From assembly GCA_048883105.1 (NCBI GenBank), contig JBHLQY010000079.1, positions 1 through 9,001 of the forward strand: a stretch of 9,001 nt of DNA, read 5' to 3'. The stretch is from LW40-45 sp048883105 (GTDB taxonomy: Archaea; Asgardarchaeota; Lokiarchaeia; Sigyniarchaeales; SOKP01). Below, piece by piece: positions 1 to 6,122 of the stretch. Position 1 is the first letter of the stretch. Each line of letters begins with the position of its first letter. A program made the position numbers and the translations under genes. Below the pieces are notes generated by a model. That model ran no database searches. It was not told the origin of the DNA and saw nothing but the letters and a program-made list of their open reading frames with translations.

Positions 1-472
1 GATCATAATAGCCGGAGACTTTTCCAAACGCTCCAAGCATAGGTATATTGAGGATTGGACCACTTGAATGCATAAAACCTCTATTAATACATATTCCTGT
101 AGCGTCTACAATATAGATCTTTACATCTTTCGGCAATTTGGATTTATCAAGAGGCTCAAAGCTATTAGCAATAAGCATTACCCCTTCTTTAATAGAGTCT
201 CTTACTCTTGGAATATCTAATAGAGAAATGTCAAATATAAAAATATAATCAGGATCTTTAACACTATCGTAAGTTCTAATCGATTTATTTTTTGATAATT
301 TAGTAAATGCTTGGATTGGAGCTCCCCTTCTTTCTGCACCAATAATAGGGATTGCGATTGTATCCCTAAAGCCTTCATGATAAGCAAATTCAGCCAATAG
401 CTGGCTAGCTGTAACGCTCGTTTGTCCTCCTCGGCCATGAAATGTAATCTCTATTACATCCTTATCCTTCAT
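1..472 (-). CDS. porG: 2-oxoacid (pyruvate):ferredoxin oxidoreductase, gamma subunit (5' part, runs off window)
   Basis: Reading leftwards from an ATG at 472-470, the frame stays open for 157 codons to the window edge. The protein starts MKDKDVIEITFHGRGGQ and continues with a TASQLLAEFAYHEGF helix and an IGAERRGAPIQAFTKLS block near residues 43-60. These are the hallmarks of the gamma subunit of pyruvate or 2-oxoacid:ferredoxin oxidoreductases, which make acyl-CoA, CO2 and reduced ferredoxin from 2-oxoacids in the cytoplasm. The family usually has about 180-190 residues, so most of the protein is present. In many archaea porG leads a porGDAB operon, so delta, alpha and beta genes may lie further left (inference). 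A TTG lies three codons upstream, but an in-frame stop lies just before it; ATG is preferred. The motif reads GRGGQT where most relatives have GRGGQG. Which 2-oxoacid is used cannot be decided from gamma alone. Confidence 0.88.
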   Translation of the reverse strand, partial: MKDKDVIEITFHGRGGQTSVTASQLLAEFAYHEGFRDTIAIPIIGAERRGAPIQAFTKLSKNKSIRTYDSVKDPDYIFIFDISLLDIPRVRDSIKEGVMLIANSFEPLDKSKLPKDVKIYIVDATGICINRGFMHSSGPILNIPMLGAFGKVSGYYD

Positions 473-497
473 TCGTTCCAACTTTTTACTTTTTTAA

Positions 498-571
498 TTT
501 TTATTTATTTATCACCAATGCAACCAATTAAAACGCAGAAATTTACATTTTTATGGTTGCACTATAAAATT
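498..571 (-). promoter_or_regulatory. Candidate porG promoter region
   Basis: Two TATA-like elements face leftwards. ATTTTATAG (571-563 on the minus strand) would give a leader of about 70 bases. The A/T-rich ATAAATAAA (511-503) would start transcription only some 10 bases before the ATG, which matches the short leaders of the other genes here. The sequence alone does not decide between them. Confidence 0.35.
519..561. repeat. 8-bp inverted repeat TGCAACCA / TGGTTGCA upstream of porG
   Basis: TGCAACCA at 519-526 and its exact reverse complement TGGTTGCA at 554-561 are separated by 27 bases. They are GC-richer than the surrounding AT-rich spacer. The outer arm abuts the distal TATA-like box of porG. 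This could be a pair of half-sites for a dimeric regulator of porG or a stem in a long leader; both readings are inference. Confidence 0.45.
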
Positions 572-854
572 AATACTACTTGTACTACTAAGAGAATAAT
601 TAATAACAATAATATAGAGTCTGGAGTGATTGAATAATTTTTTCTCTTTACATTTCGCATAAATTCCCAACTTTATATTATCGATTTATAAAATTATTAA
701 AACAGTGTTATCTTTTTAAAAAAAAACTACTATTAAAAATTTACGGATAAAGTTTTTAAGTAAGCATTTTAAAAGCATTATAAAAGGACAACTCTAAACA
801 GCAAATTGAAAAAAAAAATACAAAATTATGAACAATTTATTTTAGAAAAAGAAT

Positions 855-866
855 AAAAATATAATA
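855..866 (+). promoter_or_regulatory. TATA-like box for the ZPR1-domain gene
   Basis: AAAAATATAATA lies about 40 bases before the ATG at 904. Archaeal transcription starts about 25 bases past the box, so this predicts a leader of roughly 15 bases. No Shine-Dalgarno sequence is visible before the ATG, consistent with a short or absent leader. Confidence 0.4.
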
Positions 867-903
867 CCTTTTGATAATTTAATTAAATTTTTATCGTTTC
901 GTT

Positions 904-1458
904 ATGTCTGAGAAAGATAGAGAATTTATAGAAGAAATTACAGATTTTAAATGCCCAGCATGTAAAAATGGCAATGTACTGATAAATAAAACTATCTACG
1001 ACCTTCCTGATAAGGATAAAATGCTATTTTTAAAATTTGAATGTACCAAATGCGACTTTGAAAAGAATGATATTATACCGTTAACTACTATAATGGATGC
1101 AGGTATTATGACTTTGAAAATAACGAACGAAAACGATCTTAATTCTAAAATATATCGTTCATCGACGGGAATATTAGAAATACCTGAATTGGATTTAAAA
1201 GTAGAACCTGGACCGACTGCTGAGTTTTATTATACTAATATAGAAGGAATTCTATTTAGATTTGAACGCGCTGTTAAGATTTATTATAATGATCTTGACA
1301 CTGATCATCCCGATAAAAATGAAATTAAAGAAGCATTAAAAGATTTAAAAAAAGCAATGAAGGGTGATCTTGAATTTACTCTAAAAATAACAGATCCAGG
1401 TGGAGGAAGTTATATAATCCCTATTGATAAATCAAAATACAGATTTGAAAAAATTTAA
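904..1458 (+). CDS. ZPR1-type zinc-finger domain protein
   Basis: This 184-residue protein has the layout of a single ZPR1 module. An N-terminal C4 zinc finger (C17-x2-C20, 26 residues, C47-x2-C50) is followed by an all-beta domain with the family blocks STGILEIPELDLKVEPG (about residues 87-103) and LKITDPGGGSYIIP (about 160-173). Eukaryotic ZPR1 has two such modules and acts with the translation factor eEF1A; archaeal homologues usually have one module of about this length. A role in handling aEF1A or in translation is therefore plausible but is inference. It has its own AT-rich promoter. The phosphofructokinase follows 106 bases later on the same strand, so co-transcription is possible but not required. 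The ATG is the first in frame and leaves a short lead-in before the first cysteine pair. Confidence 0.82.
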   Translation: MSEKDREFIEEITDFKCPACKNGNVLINKTIYDLPDKDKMLFLKFECTKCDFEKNDIIPLTTIMDAGIMTLKITNENDLNSKIYRSSTGILEIPELDLKVEPGPTAEFYYTNIEGILFRFERAVKIYYNDLDTDHPDKNEIKEALKDLKKAMKGDLEFTLKITDPGGGSYIIPIDKSKYRFEKI

Positions 1459-1552
1459 AATCTAAGTTTGAATAAAAATTAAAATTTGAAATCCCATAAT
1501 GTTTTTAATTGAAAATCTCTAAACAATCTATATTAATAAATAATAAATATAA

Positions 1553-1558
1553 AGGTGA
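1553..1558 (+). promoter_or_regulatory. Shine-Dalgarno site AGGTGA deciding the phosphofructokinase start
   Basis: AGGTGA matches the 3' end of archaeal 16S rRNA well and is one of the few clear ribosome sites in the window. It lies 6 bases before an ACG codon (1565) and 12 before an ATT codon (1571). It is more than 80 bases from the first in-frame ATG (1640), so translation must begin well upstream of that ATG. Confidence 0.6.
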
Positions 1559-1564
1559 AAATAG

Positions 1565-2740
1565 ACGACTATTAAGAGAGTAGGTATTCTTACCGGTGGA
1601 GGCGATTGCCCGGGTTTAAATAGTGTCCTATATGGAATCATGCTTAAAGCTTTTGACGCTGGTGTTGAGTGTGTTGGAATTCTTAAAGGATGGAAAGGAT
1701 TTATGGAAAAATTGACAATACCACTTAACATTGCTGACCATGACGATCTTCACACTATTGGTGGAACTATTTTATATACCAGCAGAACAAACCCATTTAA
1801 AGAGGTTCAAGAAGCTAAAACCAAAGAAGAAAAGGAGAAGATTAGACAAAAGATTGCAAAAGAAATGGCTACTAAATTTGATACATTGGGTATTGATGCT
1901 TTGATTGTCATTGGTGGTGATGATACGTTAAGCGTCGCCGACTCTATGGTCAAATATACAAAAGCAAAAATAGTCGGGTGTCCTAAGACAATTGACAATG
2001 ACTTAGCTGGAACTCATTATACATTTGGATTCTGGAGTGCTGTCCAACTAGCCTCAAACGCCATGGATAACCTTACAACCACAGCAAAATCTCATCAAAG
2101 AGTATTTATTGTTGAGGTAATGGGACGTGATGCTGGCTTTCTAACCATGTATAGTGGAATTTCGAGTGGTGCTGATATTATCTTGATTCCAGAAACTCCT
2201 TTTGATTTAGAAAAGGATGTTGTTGAAGTTCTTAAAAAAAGAGTTAGATCGGGATATAATTATCATATTATTGCATGTTCTGAAGGTGCTTATCCAATTC
2301 AAGAATCACTCCAACGGGATTTTAAGACAATTACACAAAAAACTATTGATAAGCTGCCTAAAGATGTATTTGGTAATCCAATATTACCTGCTTTAAATAT
2401 GTCTCAAATTCTTGTTAAAGAATTAAACTTAAGAGATGATTTAAAAAAGGAATTTCAAAAAAATGGTGTTGACTTTGAAATACGGAGCGTCGTCTTGGGA
2501 CATACCATGAGAGCAGGAACTCCCAATTCATTTGATCGAATATTGGGGTTAAGATTCGGATTAGCAGCCATGAAACTCGTGTTGGAAGAAGATTTTGGTA
2601 AAATGGTCTCTCTGCAAGGAAATCAAATTACAACATTCCCTCTCTCTGAAGGTGTGAAAAAGAAATACATAACACCTGAGAATGATAAAATGGAAATTCG
2701 CGATTTACTCGTTAAAATTCGCTATTTATCAAAACAATAA
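1565..2740 (+). CDS. pfkA: 6-phosphofructokinase family protein with PPi-type signature; non-ATG start
   Basis: The protein belongs to the PfkA family and interconverts fructose 6-phosphate and fructose 1,6-bisphosphate in glycolysis. Numbering from the ACG at 1565 gives 391 residues: phosphoryl-donor loop TGGGDCPGLN (10-19), GGDDT (117-121), PKTIDND (140-146) with the catalytic aspartate, MGRDAG (186-191), SEGAYP (239-244) and GHTMRAGTPNSFDR (312-325). Asp in GGDD and Lys in PKTIDND replace the two glycines of classical ATP enzymes. In characterised family members this pair marks pyrophosphate-dependent enzymes (EC 2.7.1.90), which are reversible; that activity is predicted, not shown. The first in-frame ATG (1640) would delete the glycine-rich loop, and a TAG lies at 1562-1564, so the start must be ACG 1565 or ATT 1571, or the start codon is altered in this sequence. 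It converges on the acyl-CoA dehydrogenase. Confidence 0.88.
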   Translation, partial: TTIKRVGILTGGGDCPGLNSVLYGIMLKAFDAGVECVGILKGWKGFMEKLTIPLNIADHDDLHTIGGTILYTSRTNPFKEVQEAKTKEEKEKIRQKIAKEMATKFDTLGIDALIVIGGDDTLSVADSMVKYTKAKIVGCPKTIDNDLAGTHYTFGFWSAVQLASNAMDNLTTTAKSHQRVFIVEVMGRDAGFLTMYSGISSGADIILIPETPFDLEKDVVEVLKKRVRSGYNYHIIACSEGAYPIQESLQRDFKTITQKTIDKLPKDVFGNPILPALNMSQILVKELNLRDDLKKEFQKNGVDFEIRSVVLGHTMRAGTPNSFDRILGLRFGLAAMKLVLEEDFGKMVSLQGNQITTFPLSEGVKKKYITPENDKMEIRDLLVKIRYLSKQ

Positions 2741-2741
2741 A

Positions 2742-2768
2742 TTATTTTTTTGTAATCCTTTTTATTTT
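2742..2768 (+). terminator. T-rich termination region after the phosphofructokinase
   Basis: A 7-T run (2745-2751) followed by further T runs starts right after the stop codon, as in archaeal intrinsic terminators, which need U-rich tracts but no hairpin. The 61-base gap to the convergent acyl-CoA dehydrogenase is T-rich on both strands and may terminate both transcripts. Confidence 0.45.
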
Positions 2769-2801
2769 ATTAAAATCAAATTTAAAATAAATAGGGTAAT
2801 T

Positions 2802-4046
2802 TTAACCAAAATGTTTTTCTTCCTCATGCTCAGAATCTAAAGCATCTTGCTCGATATCTCGACCAAGCCATTTTTCACTTAAATATTCTTTATACCATTC
2901 GTGTTGGATAATTAAAGACATTATTTCATTAGTTCCAGTCCAAATCATCCCAATCCTGCAGTCTCGAAGCAAACGTTCAATAGGATATACTGTTGTATAA
3001 CCAATTCCTGCCATAATCTGCATCGAATTGTTTATTACTTTCCAACAGGCCTCTGTGGAAAACTTTTTAGACTCAGAAACGAGCCTCCTTTGTAAAGCTG
3101 GTGGTGCACCAGCATCAATGCTTTTCGCTGTATTATATACAATTGCTCTGGTCGCATCTAATAAAGTACAATTTTCTGCAATCATAAAACTTACTGCTTG
3201 AAATCTGTTTATTGTTTGACCAAACGCTTTTCTTTTAGAGCTATATTTGGTTGCAATTCGATGACAGGCTCTAGCGCAACCAATCAGACCAGAAGCGGTT
3301 GTTAATCTTTCTGGAACCATCATTTGATAAAAAATCTTACCTCCTGCTCCCTCTCCTAAAATAATATTTTCTTCTGGTACCACTACATCTTTGAAAACAA
3401 TTCTTCCTGCGCCACCACCTCTAGTTCCCAATAATCCATATAAATATGCTGTTTTTACAGTGTCATCTCTATCAACTATTAACAAACTCAACCTTGTATG
3501 TGGATCAGCATTAGGATCCAAATTGGTCTTAGCATACACTAAAAAGAAATCTGCTCCTTCAGCTCCAACAACAAAACGTTTTTCACCGTTTAAGATATAA
3601 TGATTTCCTTCCTTAACTGCGGTACATGTAGCTCCAAAAAAATCTGAACCACCTCTTGGTTCTGTCAGAGCTTCAGCACAAAACTTTTTGCCTTCACACA
3701 TAGGTTTGAGGTATTTTTGTTTTTGTTCCTCATTACCAAACACATTAAGCGCTTCCCCACAAATACTAGTTATGGAGAACAAGCACGCAAGTGAACTTCC
3801 TAATACTCCTATTTCCTCTTCTGCAATTACTTCAGATTCCCAATTTAGACCTCTTCCACTATATTCTTTTGGAAATCTAATTCCAATCATGTTATGCTTA
3901 GCCATTGCCTTAACAAATTCTGCTGGATATTGAACTTCATCTTTATCCATTTTCTTTAATAAAGAAGGAGGCACTTCATTTTTTACAAACTCGCGGATTT
4001 CTTCTCTAAATCTTTTATTTTCTTCACTTAATAAATAATCATACAT
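2802..4046 (-). CDS. Acyl-CoA dehydrogenase
   Basis: This 414-residue protein is a full-length FAD-dependent acyl-CoA dehydrogenase, which forms the alpha,beta double bond of an acyl-CoA and passes electrons to electron-transfer flavoprotein. It has the N-terminal helical domain (1-115), the middle beta domain with ALTEPRGGSDFFG (126-138) and LNGEKRFVVGAEGADFF (152-168), and the C-terminal helical domain with SSKRKAFGQTINRFQ (269-283) and QIMAGIGYTTVYPIERLLRD (343-362). At the usual catalytic Glu site (Glu376 of medium-chain enzymes) it has Thr370 in IWTGTNEIM. Glu246 in VPERLTTA sits where isovaleryl- and long-chain acyl-CoA dehydrogenases carry their catalytic base, so Glu246 is the likely base. 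This suggests branched- or long-chain substrates, but specificity is inference. No electron-transfer flavoprotein gene is adjacent. A TATA-like box just before the ATG suggests a leaderless message. Confidence 0.93.
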   Translation of the reverse strand: MYDYLLSEENKRFREEIREFVKNEVPPSLLKKMDKDEVQYPAEFVKAMAKHNMIGIRFPKEYSGRGLNWESEVIAEEEIGVLGSSLACLFSITSICGEALNVFGNEEQKQKYLKPMCEGKKFCAEALTEPRGGSDFFGATCTAVKEGNHYILNGEKRFVVGAEGADFFLVYAKTNLDPNADPHTRLSLLIVDRDDTVKTAYLYGLLGTRGGGAGRIVFKDVVVPEENIILGEGAGGKIFYQMMVPERLTTASGLIGCARACHRIATKYSSKRKAFGQTINRFQAVSFMIAENCTLLDATRAIVYNTAKSIDAGAPPALQRRLVSESKKFSTEACWKVINNSMQIMAGIGYTTVYPIERLLRDCRIGMIWTGTNEIMSLIIQHEWYKEYLSEKWLGRDIEQDALDSEHEEEKHFG

Positions 4047-4060
4047 TCCAGAATCAGTTT

Positions 4061-4072
4061 TTTATTTATAAT
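4061..4072 (-). promoter_or_regulatory. TATA-like box of the acyl-CoA dehydrogenase gene
   Basis: Read on the minus strand, ATTATAAATAAA is centred about 22 bases before the ATG at 4046-4044. This spacing would start transcription at or next to the start codon. No Shine-Dalgarno site is visible, which fits a leaderless message. Confidence 0.45.
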
Positions 4073-4116
4073 TTAATTATAAGTGTTTTACAACTTCTAA
4101 TAAATCTTTCGAAGAA

Positions 4117-4136
4117 TAATCCATTTAATAGGATTA
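4117..4136 (-). terminator. Short hairpin just past the stop of the nucleotidyltransferase-like gene
   Basis: TAATCC (4117-4122) and GGATTA (4131-4136) form a perfect 6-bp stem with an 8-base loop. It lies 4 bases beyond the stop codon of the minus-strand gene ending at 4141, and T-rich minus-strand sequence follows. This fits a transcript 3' end, although in such AT-rich DNA a chance stem is possible. Confidence 0.35.
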
Positions 4137-4140
4137 GATA

Positions 4141-5331
4141 TTATTTCTCAATCTTAAAAACGATCTTTAAATGTTTATATTTAGAATTAAGTAGCTTTAG
4201 CAAATTTCTTGCGAAATCTCTGAGATTTGTTGCATGATAGGGTTTTATTTCTGCTTGCTCATGATAAAAATCGTGCAGCATTTTGCGTGTAGCATTCGGG
4301 CCGTTAATGTTAAAAAACGCCAACCAATGGATAGAAGTTTGACATATTCTCTTTAATTGATCATCAGGAAATACTGATTTATCAAAAATAAGGTCATTGT
4401 ATTTAATAATTGATTGGCTTACTTTCTCAATGTGATCGGCAATGGCAAGTGAATAACGACACATACTAATTAAATTTGAAGTTGTCCTCGTATTTCTCAT
4501 ATTTGCTGCGGCTTCAAACGCCTCCCATGCATCTTTCCATTCTTTCTCTCTTGCATCTTTTTCTTGGATTTTCTCATCCATTCCATTTACCATCACCACA
4601 TTTATTAGATCACTAAGATCGACTTCATGTCCTCTTTTAATCTTTTTTTGAAAAATTTGTTTTAATGATCCTCCCTCGAGATAACTTCCTGCTCCAAAAT
4701 CTAATAATTGATCAAGATCATTAGCCGCAATAAGAATGTGTTCTCTTCTTTCTCCTGTTAAAGGATTTACCCACTCAATATTCTTTTCCCATTCTCGAGT
4801 ATTCTTGTTCTTTATCCATCCAGATCTTCTTAATACGTGATGTAATACATGAATTTTCCGAACCCAAAAATCTATATCATCAGTAAATCTTTTTCTCCGC
4901 CAATCTCTGGTTGTATATTTTCCTAAATAAAGCTTTATCGTCCCTCTTACGAGTGCTATTTTTCCATTTCTCAACACTTCCCGAGCCTCACTGTAATGGT
5001 GTGAACCAGTATCATTGGATAATTCTACAATTTTATTGAGAAGTATCCGAGCTTCTCCTGCAACGATATCGCAAGGGATACTCCCATCGGATGGATAGGA
5101 TCTTGAACCTCCACTAACAAAATCCTTGAATAACTCAAATTCTCCATCTGGTATACTATACCAGAGATTCTTAAACATTAATTTGTTGAAAAAATAGTGT
5201 GTAAAACCATTTTCACTTATAAAAGTCTTTTCTGCTAAAGGTGAAACCTCTCTACGCTTATCTCCTTTAGTCACTGAATCGGCTCTAGTATCCCAGATAT
5301 CGTTCATTAGTGAGAAATTTGGTATTTTCAC
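4141..5331 (-). CDS. Uncharacterised protein with a nucleotidyltransferase-like (AbiEii/DUF1814-like) core
   Basis: I do not recognise this 396-residue protein as a whole. Residues 126-156 read ALVRGTIKLYLGKYT followed by RFTDDIDFWV. This resembles the GGT-x-L ... R-x-T/S-x-D-I-D-F/L signature of AbiEii-type and related minimal nucleotidyltransferases, whose two aspartates (here D152 and D154) bind metal. A downstream KRGHEVDLSDLINV stretch (232-245) resembles the R...KD..DL element of that group. The N-terminal 120 residues and the helical C-terminal 140 residues look unlike common domains; there is no signal peptide or membrane segment. The longest frame starts with GTG (5331); an ATG lies at residue 9 (5307), and neither has a Shine-Dalgarno site. 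No AbiEi-like antitoxin or HepT partner is visible nearby. It is divergent from the zinc-ribbon gene with a 65-base shared spacer. Function is unknown; the fold assignment is tentative. Confidence 0.7.
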   Translation of the reverse strand: MKIPNFSLMNDIWDTRADSVTKGDKRREVSPLAEKTFISENGFTHYFFNKLMFKNLWYSIPDGEFELFKDFVSGGSRSYPSDGSIPCDIVAGEARILLNKIVELSNDTGSHHYSEAREVLRNGKIALVRGTIKLYLGKYTTRDWRRKRFTDDIDFWVRKIHVLHHVLRRSGWIKNKNTREWEKNIEWVNPLTGERREHILIAANDLDQLLDFGAGSYLEGGSLKQIFQKKIKRGHEVDLSDLINVVMVNGMDEKIQEKDAREKEWKDAWEAFEAAANMRNTRTTSNLISMCRYSLAIADHIEKVSQSIIKYNDLIFDKSVFPDDQLKRICQTSIHWLAFFNINGPNATRKMLHDFYHEQAEIKPYHATNLRDFARNLLKLLNSKYKHLKIVFKIEK

Positions 5332-5352
5332 TTTTAAATTTTGGTTTTTTAT

Positions 5353-5378
5353 GCTATAAAATTAATTTATTATAATCA
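5353..5378. promoter_or_regulatory. Compact divergent promoter region
   Basis: The 65 bases between the two start codons hold TATA-like boxes in both directions. GCTATAAAATT (5353-5363) faces the plus-strand gene and predicts a leader of about 13 bases. TTATAATAAATT (about 5376-5365 on the minus strand) faces the other gene and predicts a leader of about 15 bases. The boxes lie back to back, so binding of the general factors at one could affect the other. Confidence 0.4.
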
Positions 5379-5396
5379 AATTCTTTAGTATTATTA

Positions 5397-6080
5397 ATGA
5401 GTAGTTTTTTCGTTATCTATACTGAAACACCATGGGATGGGCTAAATACAAATGAATTGACCCAAGTTAGATTATTATCGTTGAAAAGTGTATTTAAGAG
5501 CTTCCCAGTAGTTGAAAAAGAGTTTTTTGACGATTTAAAATCAAAAGCATACAATTACGATTATTATTCAATTACACCATGTATTAAAAGAATTGTTGGA
5601 CCAAATAATGAAGATTACGATATAATGAATTGGTTATTTATTTGGTCAATGGATAATGAAAGAAGAATATATCAAATCTTATTTCAAAGAGTTAAAAAAA
5701 AAAATAAATTGCAAGGCATACTTGTAGCAATTGCCCCTCCCGAGCTCGCTAAATTATTCGAACGTCATCAAAATAAAGCTATCGTTAGAGTGCTCTCATT
5801 ACTTAATGATCCATCAAAAGTCAATTTTCTAATGATTCTGATAAATAAGGGCAAGTCTTTAGCTGAAGAGCAGCAAGTATTCCAGTATTATAAAAAAAAT
5901 ATGGGAAAGTTTAAATTTATAAATAAGTTAAAAGCCATGCCGAATATCCGAGGAGATTGGTTTCCTTCCAACGAACCTCGATGTCCTATTTGTAATACCT
6001 TTCTGACAGAGATACAAGATTACAGAATTGGTTTTGGCAAGTTAGTTTGTCCTCAATGCGGATATAAGAAGGTAAAATAG
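5397..6080 (+). CDS. Uncharacterised protein with a C-terminal zinc ribbon
   Basis: I do not recognise this 227-residue protein as a known family. The first 185 residues are mixed, with aromatic and charged residues and no signal peptide or membrane segment. A central hydrophobic strand-like stretch GILVAIAPPELAKLF (107-121) leads into a likely helical part. The C-terminus carries CPICN (196-200) and CPQCGYK (218-224), a C-x2-C ... C-x2-C zinc ribbon with 18 residues between the pairs. Such ribbons often bind nucleic acid or protein, but no specific role can be given. It starts at the first in-frame ATG with no Shine-Dalgarno site and shares a compact divergent promoter region with the nucleotidyltransferase-like gene, so joint regulation is possible. 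It converges on the membrane acyltransferase, with a 42-base gap. Confidence 0.75.
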   Translation: MSSFFVIYTETPWDGLNTNELTQVRLLSLKSVFKSFPVVEKEFFDDLKSKAYNYDYYSITPCIKRIVGPNNEDYDIMNWLFIWSMDNERRIYQILFQRVKKKNKLQGILVAIAPPELAKLFERHQNKAIVRVLSLLNDPSKVNFLMILINKGKSLAEEQQVFQYYKKNMGKFKFINKLKAMPNIRGDWFPSNEPRCPICNTFLTEIQDYRIGFGKLVCPQCGYKKVK

Positions 6081-6096
6081 AATTTTTAAGAAAATT
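6081..6096. terminator. Weak symmetrical hairpin between convergent genes
   Basis: AATTTT (6081-6086) and AAAATT (6091-6096) pair around a TAAG loop, immediately after the zinc-ribbon gene's stop codon. The pattern is U-rich on both strands, so it could end both convergent transcripts. The stem is all A-T and could be chance. Confidence 0.25.
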
Positions 6097-6122
6097 TACT
6101 AATTCAGTTTGCTCATCAATTT

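Larger units (their letters stand above)
473..903. other. Intergenic spacer between porG and the ZPR1-domain gene; no gene seen
   Basis: This 431-base stretch is very AT-rich with long A and T runs. It separates the divergent porG (minus) and ZPR1-domain (plus) genes, so it must hold both promoters. Open frames within it are low-complexity and lack family resemblance; I found no convincing small gene, tRNA or hairpin RNA. The only compact structure is the inverted repeat at 519-561, listed separately. Confidence 0.6.

Noticed and set aside
217..438. 73-residue minus-strand frame
   Set aside because: It overlaps porG in another frame and shows no family resemblance, whereas the porG frame matches a known subunit across its full length.
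422..637. 71-residue plus-strand frame upstream of the ZPR1 gene
   Set aside because: It overlaps the 5' end of porG and then runs through low-complexity A/T sequence.
1555..1577. A second bulge-helix-bulge intron at the phosphofructokinase start (for example removal of 1563-1575 or 1561-1576 to create an ATG or join a GTG)
   Set aside because: A small hairpin AATAG-ACGA-CTATT exists (1560-1573), but none of the candidate boundaries gives a paired 4-bp central helix between two 3-base bulges. A near-cognate start or sequence change is simpler.
1528..1731. 67-residue minus-strand frame over the phosphofructokinase start
   Set aside because: It lies antisense to the conserved glycine-rich loop of the kinase and has no independent support.
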